Notes: a model not told the origin generated them from the letters alone. Counted from the first letter of the stretch, positions 25,405 through 35,600 are shown. The stretch is 64,000 nucleotides of DNA from DT-110 sp030148525 (GCA_965227445.1 OZ245751.1:5580001-5644000); one strand, 5' to 3'. Numbers and translations: made by a program.

Positions 25405-26487
25405 ATGACCGCAACTGAAACTACTATCCAGACTCCCTCCGCCTATCCTCGTGCCGTCAGGGTATGGCTGATGATCGGCGTATTCATGGTCTTCATGCAA
25501 ATTGTGATCGGGGGAATTACCCGCCTGACGGGGTCCGGCCTGTCGATCACCAAATGGGAGATCGTAACGGGGACGCTACCGCCCATGAATGCCGCTCAGT
25601 GGCAAGAAGAGTTTGATCTGTATAAAGAGACGCCCCAGTACCAAAAGATCAACGAGGGGATGACAATGGGCGAATTCCAGTTTATCTATTTCTGGGAATA
25701 CTTCCACCGCTTGTGGGCTCGCCTGATGGGTTTTGTATTTGCCATTCCGTTCTTTTTCTTTTGGGCTCGCGGTTATCTCGATCGACCGCTATTGCGACGC
25801 CTGGGGATGGTGGTACTGTTGGCAGCTGTAGTAGCTTCGTTTGGTTGGATCATGGTTGCCAGCGGACTCATCGACCGACCGTGGGTGAATGCCTATAAAT
25901 TAACGATGCATTTGTCGTTGGCACTCATTCTGTTCAGTTACTTATTTTGGACAATGTTGACGGCGGTTCGACCTTATTCACAAGTTATCCACAGTACTTC
26001 GTTGAAAAAGTGGATGGGGGCAATTGGTGTTGTTCTGGCCTTACAATTGGTATTAGGCGGCATTATGTCGGGCATGAAAGCGGCTCTTTTCTACCCAACC
26101 TGGCCCGATATGCAGGGAGAATGGATCCCCGCCATCCTGTTCCGGGCAGAATCCTGGACCGTGGAAAACCTTGTGGAATACGATAAGGGGCCTTTCATGG
26201 CGGCTTTGGTCCAGCTACTGCATCGTACTACAGCTTATATATTGACAATCATTATGTTAGTATTTAGTTTCCGTGCTTTGAAGCAAGTAAATAACGTGCG
26301 CTTTCGACGGGGAATATACGCGTTGGTAACCGTGTTGATAGCCCAGGTTACCCTGGGGATCCTGACGGTAATTAATAGTGTGGGCACGATTCCGGTGGCC
26401 CTGGGCGTTTTTCACCAGGCGGTTGCCATCGTACTTTTGTCGGTCGTACTATTTCTTTGGTATCCCCTGCGTAAAAGCCAATCCTGA
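25405..26487 (+). CDS. ctaA: Heme A synthase (COX15/CtaA)
   Basis: A 360-residue membrane enzyme with eight predicted helices that oxidises the C8 methyl of heme O to give heme A for cytochrome oxidase. Signatures are IGGITRLTGSGLSI, the heme-ligand histidine in YFWEYFHRLWARLMG and the second-half histidines in LLHRTTAY and VFHQAVAI. I use ATG 25405 (MTATETT) rather than the TTG at 25381. The protein has the long COX15 form with two four-helix halves. A perfect DnaA box lies inside the coding sequence at 25985. Confidence 0.93.
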   Translation: MTATETTIQTPSAYPRAVRVWLMIGVFMVFMQIVIGGITRLTGSGLSITKWEIVTGTLPPMNAAQWQEEFDLYKETPQYQKINEGMTMGEFQFIYFWEYFHRLWARLMGFVFAIPFFFFWARGYLDRPLLRRLGMVVLLAAVVASFGWIMVASGLIDRPWVNAYKLTMHLSLALILFSYLFWTMLTAVRPYSQVIHSTSLKKWMGAIGVVLALQLVLGGIMSGMKAALFYPTWPDMQGEWIPAILFRAESWTVENLVEYDKGPFMAALVQLLHRTTAYILTIIMLVFSFRALKQVNNVRFRRGIYALVTVLIAQVTLGILTVINSVGTIPVALGVFHQAVAIVLLSVVLFLWYPLRKSQS

Positions 26488-26593
26488 TGAAAATGTGGAA
26501 AACCCTGTGGAAAAGTTGATTATGCTAAACTTGACCATTTTTACGTAATAAATACTGTTTTTTCTCCCTGAATGAAACGAATTTATAGTGCCT

Positions 26594-27274
26594 ATGCCCG
26601 TCTATTGGTTAGCTGATGATTCATTGGATTTTCCCGACCCGGGGGGAGCTAACAAAGATGGTCTGGTAGCGCTGGGTGGAGACCTCTCTCCGGATCGATT
26701 GCTCAATGCCTACAATCAGGGATTATTCCCCTGGTTCAACGAAGGGGATCCCATCCTGTGGTGGTCACCCGACCCCCGATTTGTCCTTTTTCCGGGCGAT
26801 TTGAAGGTATCGAAAAGTATGCGGCCCTATTTCAACCAACGGAAATTCGAGGTGAGCTACGATGCCGATTTTCGTGCCGTGATTACCGCCTGTCAGCAAA
26901 TGTACCGTCCCGGCCAGGGAGGAACCTGGATTACCGATGATATGGTGGACGCCTACTGCCAATTGCATCAGTTGGGGTTTGCCCACAGTGTGGAAGTGTG
27001 GAAAGAAGGGGAGCTGGTGGGAGGATTATACGGTATTGCCCTCGGGCGTATCTTTTTCGGAGAGTCTATGTTCGCCAGGGCCAGTAATGCCTCCAAATTC
27101 GGATTCATCTCTCTCGTGCGCCGACTGGAAGAACACGGGTATACCCTGATCGATTGCCAGCAGGAGACCCGACACCTCGCCAGTCTGGGCGGACGTGGTA
27201 TCCCACGTACACGGTTCCTGAATTACCTGACTAAAAATGATGTGGAGGATACAGAGCGGGGTAGTTGGAGTTGA
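26594..27274 (+). CDS. aat: Leucyl/phenylalanyl-tRNA-protein transferase
   Basis: A 226-residue Aat, which adds Leu or Phe to N-terminal Arg or Lys residues and so marks proteins for ClpS-ClpAP in the N-degron pathway. Family motifs are GLVALGGDLSPDRLLNAYNQGLFPWF (written in part), ILWWSPDPRFVLFP and GGLYGIALGRIFFGESMF. I start at ATG 26594; a GTG lies two codons upstream. It follows ctaA by 106 bp, and that gap carries two DnaA-like boxes. Confidence 0.95.
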   Translation: MPVYWLADDSLDFPDPGGANKDGLVALGGDLSPDRLLNAYNQGLFPWFNEGDPILWWSPDPRFVLFPGDLKVSKSMRPYFNQRKFEVSYDADFRAVITACQQMYRPGQGGTWITDDMVDAYCQLHQLGFAHSVEVWKEGELVGGLYGIALGRIFFGESMFARASNASKFGFISLVRRLEEHGYTLIDCQQETRHLASLGGRGIPRTRFLNYLTKNDVEDTERGSWS

Positions 27275-27284
27275 CAGGTCTGAG

Positions 27285-27310
27285 GTTTGAGGTTTGAGGT
27301 TTGAGGTTTT
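27285..27310 (+). repeat. TGAGGTT heptamer array after aat
   Basis: Four tandem TGAGGTT-type units begin 10 bp after the aat stop codon, in sense orientation relative to the gene. The rest of 27311-27514 shows no gene or other recognisable element. Confidence 0.8.
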
Positions 27311-27514
27311 TCTTTTTTGTGCGTCAGGGGCGATCGTAAACTGATTACATTCAAAAAGCTTCTAAAATCGCATTGAATGAGGTTTCCATCCCCCTGCAAA
27401 ATTCAATCTTTGTCTGGTTTTCAATGCTGATTTTCCGTACCTTAAATTTTCCCTGGAGAAGTCGGTACCAGCCCGGATGACCATCCCAAGACCACTGAAA
27501 AAAGGATCCCAATT

Positions 27515-29227
27515 ATGCGACGCATTGCCCTGCTGCTCCCCATCGTCATTCTATTGTGTAGCTTTCGAGCTACTGATCGCGATCCGTTTATCGCTGATTA
27601 CTTCCAACCGCCAGTGGCTAATCTAATGCGCCTGTCGGGTACTTTTGGTGAATTGCGCTCCAACCACTTCCATGCCGGAGTGGATATTAAGGGCGGTATG
27701 AATGTGCCTATTTTGGCGGCAGCCGATGGCTACGTATCACGCATCAGTGTTTCGGGATCCGGTTACGGCAATGCCTTGTACATCGATCACCCCAAGGGAT
27801 ACACCACTCTGTATGGGCACTTAAATGCTTTTTCTCCCGAGATTGCCAAGTACGTGAAAAAAGAACAGATGGAACAGGAGTCCTTCTCGGTGAATCTTCA
27901 CCTCAAGCCCGGTCAATTCCCTGTAAAACAAGGCGAACAAGTAGCCCTGATGGGAACTACCGGCAGCTCGTCGGGGCCGCATCTGCATTTTGAGATTCGG
28001 GATTCTGAGACCGAAAAGGCCCTGAACCCCCTTAAGTTTGGATTGAACTTCGACCAATCTTCCTCCCTGCGTCTGCACCAACTTAAGGTATATGAGCTCG
28101 ACGAAGAAGCACACGTTTTACACGCCGAAGAATACGATCCCTATTACTCAGGAGGTGCATATAGTATCCGTGGGAACACAATTACCGTACAATCGCCCCG
28201 GGTCGGACTCGCCCTGAAAGCATACGACCACATGAATGGTGGCCGCAACTGGAATGGCATCTACGGGATGGATCTGGAGGTAGAAGAACATCCCATTTTC
28301 CGTTTTCGGATGGATGCGATTGGCTTCGAAGAATCCCTGTATATCAACGCGCATTTGGATTACCGGGAATACCAGGAAGAACGATCATACTATAACCGGT
28401 GTTTTTTGTTGCCGGGTAACGAGTGCAGTATTTACCAAAGTGTTGAGAACGACGGATTCATTGAGTTGGAGGTGGGCGAAAAAGTACCTGTGCGCATGCG
28501 GGTTCTGGGTGTGGGAAATACCGAGCGCATCCTAACCTTTTGGCTGGAGCGCGAACCAGGCAGCCGGCCCGACCTGCCGGTACCACATCAGTACTGGCTC
28601 GAACACGATCAGGATAATATCATCAGCAATTACCATCTGTATATGCACCTGCCGGAGGGAGCTATTTACCAGGACCTGCCCATGGCCTACAGTCAGGTAA
28701 ATGAAGCTTCATTTCAGGTCTTTTCACCAGTACACAGCATCCACGAAACCTTAACACCGGTACACAAAACCTTTACGCTCGGAATCCGGCCTACCCTGAT
28801 TCCCGATGAATTGCGCGAAAAAGCCTTCATTGGCCGGTGTACCGATAATAACCGGGTGATCAATTACGGAGGGGAATGGAAGGATGGCATGTTGGTCACT
28901 CGAACGCGAACCTTTGGCGATTACGCTATCTTAGTCGATGAGGAAAAACCGACCATCCGGGCCGAACGGTTTCAGCGCGATATGCGGGGGTGGTCGTCTA
29001 TGCGTTTCCGTATCGATGATAATCTGCCTACTTCGGGCATGGCCCAGTCCCTCTCGTGGCGGGCTACGATCAATGGCAAGTGGGCCTTACTGGTGCACGA
29101 TGCCAAGCGCGATCGCCTCACCTATGAATTTCCGGATGATCTGGCCTCGGGTGAGCATACTTTCCGGTTGGAAGTGACCGATGCCATGGGGAATGCGGAG
29201 GTATTCGAAGAATCCTTTTTACATTAA
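27515..29227 (+). CDS. M23-family metallopeptidase, secreted
   Basis: A 570-residue protein with an N-terminal signal peptide (RRIALLLPIVILLCSFRA). A LytM/M23 zinc peptidase domain follows at about residues 35-175: HxxxD in HFHAGVDIKGG (His53, Asp57) and HxH in SGPHLHFEI (His156, His158). The 390-residue C-terminal part is beta-rich and unassigned. The four zinc and catalytic positions are intact, so peptidoglycan hydrolysis in the periplasm is likely. Such long M23 proteins are common in this phylum, and the role of the C-terminal region is not known. A bcp gene follows after 52 bp. Confidence 0.88.
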   Translation: MRRIALLLPIVILLCSFRATDRDPFIADYFQPPVANLMRLSGTFGELRSNHFHAGVDIKGGMNVPILAAADGYVSRISVSGSGYGNALYIDHPKGYTTLYGHLNAFSPEIAKYVKKEQMEQESFSVNLHLKPGQFPVKQGEQVALMGTTGSSSGPHLHFEIRDSETEKALNPLKFGLNFDQSSSLRLHQLKVYELDEEAHVLHAEEYDPYYSGGAYSIRGNTITVQSPRVGLALKAYDHMNGGRNWNGIYGMDLEVEEHPIFRFRMDAIGFEESLYINAHLDYREYQEERSYYNRCFLLPGNECSIYQSVENDGFIELEVGEKVPVRMRVLGVGNTERILTFWLEREPGSRPDLPVPHQYWLEHDQDNIISNYHLYMHLPEGAIYQDLPMAYSQVNEASFQVFSPVHSIHETLTPVHKTFTLGIRPTLIPDELREKAFIGRCTDNNRVINYGGEWKDGMLVTRTRTFGDYAILVDEEKPTIRAERFQRDMRGWSSMRFRIDDNLPTSGMAQSLSWRATINGKWALLVHDAKRDRLTYEFPDDLASGEHTFRLEVTDAMGNAEVFEESFLH

Positions 29228-29279
29228 CAACCTCTGGCGTAATCGTGTGTTGGTTTAGCATAACACAAAACAAACGATT

Positions 29280-29741
29280 ATGACCCACTTGAAGGAGGGC
29301 GATAAGGCCCCTGATTTTTCCAGCTTAAACCAGGATGGTGAAACCGTTTCCCTGAGCGATTACCGGGGCAAGAAGCTGGTTTTATTCTTTTACCCCAAGG
29401 ATAATACACCGGGCTGCACTGCCGAAGCCTGTAGTTTGCGCGATCATTTCCAGGAATTGAAAGACCAGGGATACGAGCTTTTGGGCGTAAGCCCCGACAG
29501 CCAGCGCAAACACCAGAATTTCATTAATAAGTTTGAATTGCCCTTTCCGCTGCTGGCTGACACCGAACAGGAGGTGCTGAATGCCTACGGTGTATGGGGA
29601 GAGAAATCAATGTACGGGCGTACCTATATGGGCGTTTTCCGTACCACCTTTGTCATCGATGAAGAAGGAATGATCGAAAAGATCTACAAAAAGGTGAAAA
29701 CCAAAGCGCACGCCGAACAGATACTGGAAAATGCTGCCTGA
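29280..29741 (+). CDS. bcp: Thiol peroxidase of Bcp/PrxQ type
   Basis: A 153-residue atypical two-cysteine peroxiredoxin reducing hydroperoxides with thioredoxin. The peroxidatic cysteine is Cys46 in DNTPGCTAEACSLRD and the resolving Cys51 is five residues on, the PrxQ arrangement. YGRTYMGVFRTTFVID is also typical. It is cytosolic, with full family length. Its stop codon abuts the convergent gene at 29742. Confidence 0.95.
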   Translation: MTHLKEGDKAPDFSSLNQDGETVSLSDYRGKKLVLFFYPKDNTPGCTAEACSLRDHFQELKDQGYELLGVSPDSQRKHQNFINKFELPFPLLADTEQEVLNAYGVWGEKSMYGRTYMGVFRTTFVIDEEGMIEKIYKKVKTKAHAEQILENAA

Positions 29742-30284
29742 TTAAATCTTGGGCGTGCTGTAATACACAGACAAAAAGGCCATCGCCAGCTTCATGGCGG
29801 TGGTCACTTCCTCATTCGCTTCATCCACGATAATCCAATCGCGGGGATCGCCCTCATACTCCGTATAGATGGTAAAGTTACCGTACGAATCGCTCCGGAT
29901 CACCCACTTAGCGTCCAGGTTGCGATAGGGGCGTTCCCAGGTTAGGGTCGTATTGACACCCACAATGCGCCAGCTATTCAGATCACCGGGATAGACCATG
30001 CGCATAGTCACTATCTGATTGGCGTAACGCACTTCCCACTGATCGGGTCGATTGGTCCACTTCTGACGGATCGTCCCTGTGTATCCATCCCATTGCACGC
30101 GCCATTGGGTCCAGTCTTCGCCCATGGGATATTGTCGTTCCATCGTTCCTGCTTGCCGCTCCACCGGGCTGGCAAGATACCATTCCCCAAAAGAGTCACT
30201 CCACCGGCTGTGCATGCCATAGAGTTCAGTTTGGGCTTTCGCCAAAAAAGGAAGCGTGCAAAAAAGAAAGACCAGTAGACGCAT
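29742..30284 (-). CDS. Secreted protein of unknown function
   Basis: A 180-residue protein with a clear signal peptide (MRLLVFLFCTLPFLAKAQ). The mature part has repeated Trp-rich beta segments such as GEDWTQWRVQWDGYTGTIRQKW, WEVRYANQIVTMRMVYPG and WVIRSDSYGNFTIY. These suggest a small antiparallel beta-barrel or repeat with about 25-residue spacing. I know no named family. It converges with bcp, its stop being the next base after the bcp stop. Confidence 0.75.
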   Translation of the reverse strand: MRLLVFLFCTLPFLAKAQTELYGMHSRWSDSFGEWYLASPVERQAGTMERQYPMGEDWTQWRVQWDGYTGTIRQKWTNRPDQWEVRYANQIVTMRMVYPGDLNSWRIVGVNTTLTWERPYRNLDAKWVIRSDSYGNFTIYTEYEGDPRDWIIVDEANEEVTTAMKLAMAFLSVYYSTPKI

Positions 30285-30362
30285 GAAAGGCAGTTTGTTT
30301 ATACAACGGCGGTAGGCAGGGTAATAGTGTTGGATAATACGCGATCAATTGGGGGGATCGCC

Positions 30363-30410
30363 CACCAAAAATCCCGAAGAAATAACGTAGTACTCCTTCG
30401 GGATTTGGTG
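30363..30410 (-). terminator. Terminator of the DUF3127 gene
   Basis: CACCAAAAATCCCGAAG and CTTCGGGATTTGGTG pair with one bulge. On the - strand the stem ends in TTTTTGG, 20 bp after the DUF3127 stop codon at 30430. Confidence 0.55.
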
Positions 30411-30429
30411 TGCATGTCGTGCGAGCTGC

Positions 30430-30807
30430 TTAAAAGGGCAGATCATCGTCCATCGACTGTTGCGATGGTTCATCGTCGGCACTCGGGAAGTCCGAGCCAA
30501 ACTCATTGGGCTGAGTTGATGGAGCTGCGCTGGTGGTGGCACCTCCGTTTTCTACGCGCCAGGCGTTGAGGTTGGTAAAGTATTTCCCGTTCCATTCGCG
30601 GCCACGCAGATCGAAGTGGACTTTAATCTGGTCACCCTCGCTGTAATCATCGATCAGTCCGCAACGATCCTGAACTAATTGAAATTTAACCATTTGGGGG
30701 TAGTTGCCATCGGCAACCTCGATCACGAATTCACGAGCCTGAAAGGTGGCTGTTTTGCTTTCGGTTTCGAACTTTTTATGGAGCTTACCCTCTACTTCAA
30801 AAGACAT
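30430..30807 (-). CDS. DUF3127 protein with an SSB-like acidic tail
   Basis: A 125-residue protein of the DUF3127 family. It has an OB-fold-like core at residues 1-88 (REFVIEVADGNYPQMVKFQL, then VHFDLRGREWNGKYFTNLNAW). A disordered Ser/Thr/Pro/Gln linker follows, and the C-terminus is DDDLPF. The Asp-rich tail ending Pro-Phe mimics the tip by which SSB recruits repair and replication proteins, so single-stranded DNA binding is plausible. This is inferred; the family has no settled function. Confidence 0.88.
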   Translation of the reverse strand: MSFEVEGKLHKKFETESKTATFQAREFVIEVADGNYPQMVKFQLVQDRCGLIDDYSEGDQIKVHFDLRGREWNGKYFTNLNAWRVENGGATTSAAPSTQPNEFGSDFPSADDEPSQQSMDDDLPF

Positions 30808-30854
30808 ATATAGTGGTTGTTTTTGCTTATTAAATCCTATTAATCAATCAGGTG

Positions 30855-30862
30855 CAAAGGTA
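30855..30862 (-). promoter_or_regulatory. Bacteroidota -7 element (TACCTTTG) of the DUF3127 gene
   Basis: TACCTTTG on the - strand lies 48 bp before the ATG at 30807, in a good position for a promoter of this phylum. A convincing -33 box is not visible. Confidence 0.45.
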
Positions 30863-30991
30863 CGAGAAAAATGGGGCGGTAAGTAGGTCCGCTGAGATTT
30901 TTTGAGGTATTGTACCTGACAATCATTACTTAAAAAATCACTTTGTTCCAAGATTTATCAAATGACCTAAAAAAACCTCAGCTGTTCCGTT

Positions 30992-31624
30992 CTACCCATG
31001 TTGCACATACACTACGTACTTCTCCTTGAAATACGGTGTATCCGGAAAAAAGTCGATGACTTCCTCCTGGTCTACGTAATGCCCGGTACCTAATTCCTTG
31101 ATCTCTGCCCGCAGATCACCGCCCTTCAGTGTGATCAGTCCGTTAGGGACTACGTGCTTTTGCTTTTTCTTGATCAGCGGAAAGGACCAGGCGACCAGTT
31201 TTTCCAGACTGGCCACAGCGCGGCAAATCACGAAATCGTATTTGTGCCTGGTCTCTTCGGCCCGTTGGTGGAGAGCTTTTACGTTGGTCAGTTCCAGGGC
31301 ATTGATGATCTCCTGTACGACCATGATTTTCTTGCGGGTGCCGTCGATGAGCGTAAACCGGACATCGGGAAATAATATGGCGAGCGGAATGCCGGGTAAA
31401 CCGCCGCCTGTTCCCAAATCGAGGATTTCCGCATCGGGCTCGAATTCCACAAATCGGGCAATAGCCAGGGAATGCAGGATATGGTGGTCGTACACCGCGT
31501 CGATGTCTTTGCGGGAAATGACATTGATTTTTTGATTCCATTCCCGGTACAGATCGCCCAGTTGTTTTAATTGCTGTAGTTGGTGCTCATCGAGTTCAGG
31601 GAAATACTGCTGAATTAATTCCAT
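30992..31624 (-). CDS. rsmG: 16S rRNA (guanine-527 N7)-methyltransferase
   Basis: A 210-residue RsmG/GidB methyltransferase. The SAM motif is LDLGTGGGLPGIPLAILFP near residues 66-84, the N-terminal helix carries WNQKINVISRKD and the C-terminal half has FVICRAVASLEKLVAWSFPLI. All are family hallmarks. It lies 3 bp after the RluA-type synthase, in the same transcription unit. Loss of RsmG gives low-level streptomycin resistance in other bacteria. Confidence 0.95.
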   Translation of the reverse strand: MELIQQYFPELDEHQLQQLKQLGDLYREWNQKINVISRKDIDAVYDHHILHSLAIARFVEFEPDAEILDLGTGGGLPGIPLAILFPDVRFTLIDGTRKKIMVVQEIINALELTNVKALHQRAEETRHKYDFVICRAVASLEKLVAWSFPLIKKKQKHVVPNGLITLKGGDLRAEIKELGTGHYVDQEEVIDFFPDTPYFKEKYVVYVQHG

Positions 31625-31627
31625 TGG

Positions 31628-32314
31628 TTAGTCGAGTTGTTCGGCAAAGAAGGCCCAAAGATTATCATCTGCGGGCAAGGGTGCGGTAATTTTTTCCGTT
31701 TGTCCGGAAACGGGATGCACGAAAGAGATCGTATGCGCGTGTAAGTGAATGGACCGGTCGGGATTGCGTCGGCGGTCACCGTACTTGACATCGCCTTTGA
31801 TGGGGCAGTCAATGGCCGCCAGTTGGGCGCGTATCTGATGGTGCCTGCCGGTGAGCAGTTCGATCTCCAGTAAAAAGTAGTTGTCACTTTCAGCGACCAG
31901 TCGGTAGGATAGTTCGGCTCGTTTACTGTCGCTGGTGCCTTCGGGAACGGCGGCAGACTTATTGGTGCGGCCATCGCGTAGAAGGTGGTGTACTAATCGA
32001 CCTTCTTTTTTTTTGGGTTTATTACTCACCACCGCCAGGTAGGTTTTATGCACTTCCCTTTGTTTGAACTGTTCGTTCAGATGAGCCAGGGATTTTTTAT
32101 TCTTGGCCATCAGCAGTGCGCCACTGGCGGGCCGGTCGAGGCGGTGTATGAGTTCCACCTTTCCCTTGGTATAAATAGCGGCCAGTTGCATCATGGATTT
32201 ATCGCCCGTACGATCGTCTTGTACGGGGATCCCGGCAGGTTTATTAAAGGCAATGAGTTGGTTGTTTTTATACAGCACCCAATCGCCGATCGATTGATCA
32301 GTCCAATTCTTCAT
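31628..32314 (-). CDS. RluA-family pseudouridine synthase
   Basis: A 228-residue synthase without an S4 domain, started at ATG 32314 (MKNWTDQSIGDW). The catalytic aspartate is in HRLDRPASGALLMAK, the family's HRLDxxTSG with Pro replacing Thr. LLTGRHHQIRAQLAAI follows. Which uridine in rRNA or tRNA it modifies is not readable. An alternative start eight codons upstream exists. It overlaps the end of the DUF4834 gene by 17 bp and is followed by rsmG, so RNA modification is a theme of this unit. Confidence 0.9.
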   Translation of the reverse strand: MKNWTDQSIGDWVLYKNNQLIAFNKPAGIPVQDDRTGDKSMMQLAAIYTKGKVELIHRLDRPASGALLMAKNKKSLAHLNEQFKQREVHKTYLAVVSNKPKKKEGRLVHHLLRDGRTNKSAAVPEGTSDSKRAELSYRLVAESDNYFLLEIELLTGRHHQIRAQLAAIDCPIKGDVKYGDRRRNPDRSIHLHAHTISFVHPVSGQTEKITAPLPADDNLWAFFAEQLD

Positions 32315-32489
32315 AGTCAATATATTCGCCATCGTCATCTTGTTGATCCGGTGGCTGGTTTGTTGATGTATCCTGATTGCGCCGGTTCAGAGGATTGCGC
32401 GGAACTGCCCGGTTCAGGAATGTATTCTTTTGATAAAAAATGCGGTACGCCAGGTAGATAACGACCAACGTAAGCAGGAGGTCAAGCAT
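32298..32489 (-). CDS. Small DUF4834-like membrane protein
   Basis: A 63-residue protein with one N-terminal membrane helix (LDLLLTLVVIYLAYRIFY), then a polar, Asn/Gln/Asp-rich tail ending GEYIDYEELD. The helix followed by an E-Y-I-D-Y-E-E end is the pattern of DUF4834, a small family found in this phylum. It is first in the unit with the pseudouridine synthase and rsmG, and it is preceded by a TACCTTTG element at 32506. The function is unknown. Confidence 0.75.
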   Translation of the reverse strand: MLDLLLTLVVIYLAYRIFYQKNTFLNRAVPRNPLNRRNQDTSTNQPPDQQDDDGEYIDYEELD

Positions 32490-32505
32490 AGTTCTTTTCT
32501 TTTTG

Positions 32506-32513
32506 CAAAGGTA
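32506..32513 (-). promoter_or_regulatory. Bacteroidota -7 element (TACCTTTG) for the DUF4834-rluA-rsmG unit
   Basis: TACCTTTG on the - strand lies 17 bp before the ATG at 32489. A transcript from here would have a very short leader. No clear -33 box is visible. Confidence 0.45.
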
Positions 32514-32642
32514 GGCCTTGTGGATGGCCTGTAACCCCTAAAGCTGGCAATATTTTATTAGATTTGCAGTTCAGTAAAATAAGGGCTTACCCCTTACAAC
32601 TCAAAGAAATACCCGATTCCAAACCACAATGATTCGCTTTAC

Positions 32643-35600
32643 ATGAACGCATTCAAACGCATAAGTACCCTGACCGGTTGGGCCGTTTTTGCCATAGCAG
32701 CTATCGTCTACTTCTTTTCTGTAGAACGAACTGGTAGTTTATGGGACTGTGGCGAGTTCATTCTTGGAGCCTATAAACTGCAGGTTGTTCACCCCCCGGG
32801 AGCTCCCCTTTTCATTCTGATTGGCCGCATGTTCACCTGGATAGCCGAGTTACTTTCTAATGACCCGGCGGATATTGCCTTTGCGGTCAACCTGATGTCG
32901 GGTATCTGCACCGCCTTTGCCGCTGCCTTTGTTGCCTGGATCACCATCAACCTGGGCAAAATGGCCCTGGTAGGTCGCGATCAGGCCCCCGACCAGGCAC
33001 AAAATATAGCCTTGGCTGCTTCCGGCCTGGTAGGTGGTCTAACCACTGCCTTTGCTACGTCCATCTGGTTTTCGGCTGTGGAAGGCGAGGTATACGCCAT
33101 GTCGACTTTCTTTACCACGCTCGTGGTTTGGGCAACCGTTAAGTGGTACATCCATCCGGATGACCCCAAGCAGGATCGTTGGTTGGTATTTGCCATTTTC
33201 ATGGCCGGCCTTTCCATGGGTGTTCACTTGCTGTCGATCCTTACGTTCCCGGCTCTGGCTATCTTTTACTACCTCAAAAAATACAAAGACCATACTTTGC
33301 TCGGCATGGGTATTGCCGCTGCGGTAGGGGTGGGGGTCATCGGATTTATTCAGTCAGTAGTGATTGTGGGTATCCCCAAACTATGGTCGGCCTTCGAACT
33401 TTTCACCGTCAATACCCTGGGATTGGGGTTACATAGTGGATTGATCCCGACCATCTTGTTGATCGCAGCCGTATTTTTCTTTGCCTTGCGATTTGCCCAC
33501 CGCAGAAACAACGGCCTGTTGCAGCGGATAATCGTTTCGGCAATGCTGATCGTGATCGCCTTTACCGCCTACGGCGTGGTGGTAATCCGTGCCAATGTGT
33601 CGACTCCGGTGAACATGAACAACCCCGATAACGCCATGCGGCTGATCCCTTACCTTAACCGGGAACAGTACGGCGAACGGGCACTGCTGCGCGGACCCCA
33701 ATTCGATGTTGATCGCCCGGTGAGCTACGATTTTAAAGATCGCTACGACTGGACCGGTGATCGCTACGAGGTGGTTACCCAAAAGATAACCCCCGAATAC
33801 GCCGATAACGATAAGGTGCTCTTCCCCCGAATGGGTGACCCCACCCAGGGTCGTCCCAGTTTGTACAAAATGTGGATGGGACTGGATCCCCAGAAACCCT
33901 TACCACCCGGTCGGCCGAATATGGGGGACAACCTCACCTTTTTCTGGAAATACCAGTTCAACTGGATGTACTGGCGCTATTTCTTCTGGAATTTTGCCGG
34001 AAGGCAGAATGGCGACCAGGGCTATTATCCCTGGGATAAATCGGCCGGACACTGGATTTCGGGAATACCTTTCATAGATGAAGCAAAACTGGGCAATCAA
34101 TCGGAGCTTCCGCAAAACTGGAAGCAGGCCGAAGGGCGCAACACCTATTATATGTTGCCCTTCCTGTTTGGATTGCTCGGGTTATTCTTCCACGCAAAAA
34201 AACGAAAGAATGATTTCGTGGCCCTGCTTGGATTGTTTGTGATTACCGGTATAGGGATTATAATTTACTCCAACCAACCTCCTAACGAGCCCCGCGAACG
34301 GGATTACGTGCTTGCAGGGTCCATCTTTACCTACTCCATTTGGGTGGGCATGGGTGTACTGGCACTCTTTAATATCTTGCGGGAGCGAGCCAAAATGAGT
34401 GGCATGGTCGCCGCCGTATTGGCGGGAGCACTGACCTTTTCCGCTCCGCTGATTATGGTTGCGGAAAACTTCGATGACCACAGCCGCCGACTGAATACCG
34501 GTGCCCGTGATTATGCGGTCAATTTCCTGGAAAGCTGCGCAGAAAATGCAGTGGTATTCACCTACGGCGATAATGATACCTATCCGCTGTGGTACGCCCA
34601 GGAGGTGGAAGGTATCCGCACGGACGTGCGGGTGATCAACCTCAGCCTGATCGCCGTGGACTGGTATATTGATCTGCTACGTCGCCGCATCAACGATTCA
34701 CCGGCACTGAACCTGACTATTTCTCAGGAGGGTTACCGCGGACGTAAACGCAACCAGGTTATGTGGCCGGGTCAGGCCCGCGTGCCACAGGCTACACTGG
34801 ACCAGTTTATGCAGTTCCTGAGTGAAAAGCATGAACTGCCACTACAGGGAGGGCAGAAAACGGAGACCTACATGCCGACCCAGAATGTATTCATTCCGGT
34901 CGATAAGCAGGAAGTGTATAATGCTGGTGTACTGACACAGGCTGACTCTGCGAAAATTGTCGATCGGATTCCGCTTAACCTGAGTGGTAAGCATTACCTC
35001 ACCAAGGATGAGGTAGCTATCCTGGATATTATCAGCTCTAATATCTGGGAGCGTCCCATCTATTTCGCAGTGACCATTCGTCCGGAGAAGATGATGGGGC
35101 TTCAGGACTATACGCAGCTGGAGGGTATGGCGCTGCGCCTTATTCCGGTACGATCCAATTCAGTTGGAAATTTAGGTGTTATCGGCAGTGGCCGCGTTGC
35201 TCCGGATATCGTCTACGAGAATGTGATGAATGATTTCCGCTGGGGTAACTTCGATAAATACGACCTCTTCGTGGATGAAAGCTACGGGCCAAGTGTGCAG
35301 AGCTTGTACTTACTGATGCGTCGTACAGCTGATGCATTTCTGCAGCGGGGAGATACTCAGAAAGCCATTGACTTGGCCGATAAATACTTCGAGGCATTTC
35401 CGGCCATGAACTTTGAATACGATTACCAGACATTCGCTATGATCGACATTTACGTGCGGGCCGAAGCCTATGATAAAGCTAAGCCGCATATGCGTTTACT
35501 GGCGGATCATTTAGTGGATCGACTGGAATTCTACGATTCCCTGTCACCAAACATTTTAAGCAGCAGTTACTCGGATAGCCAGCAGCGTGACATGTATGCG

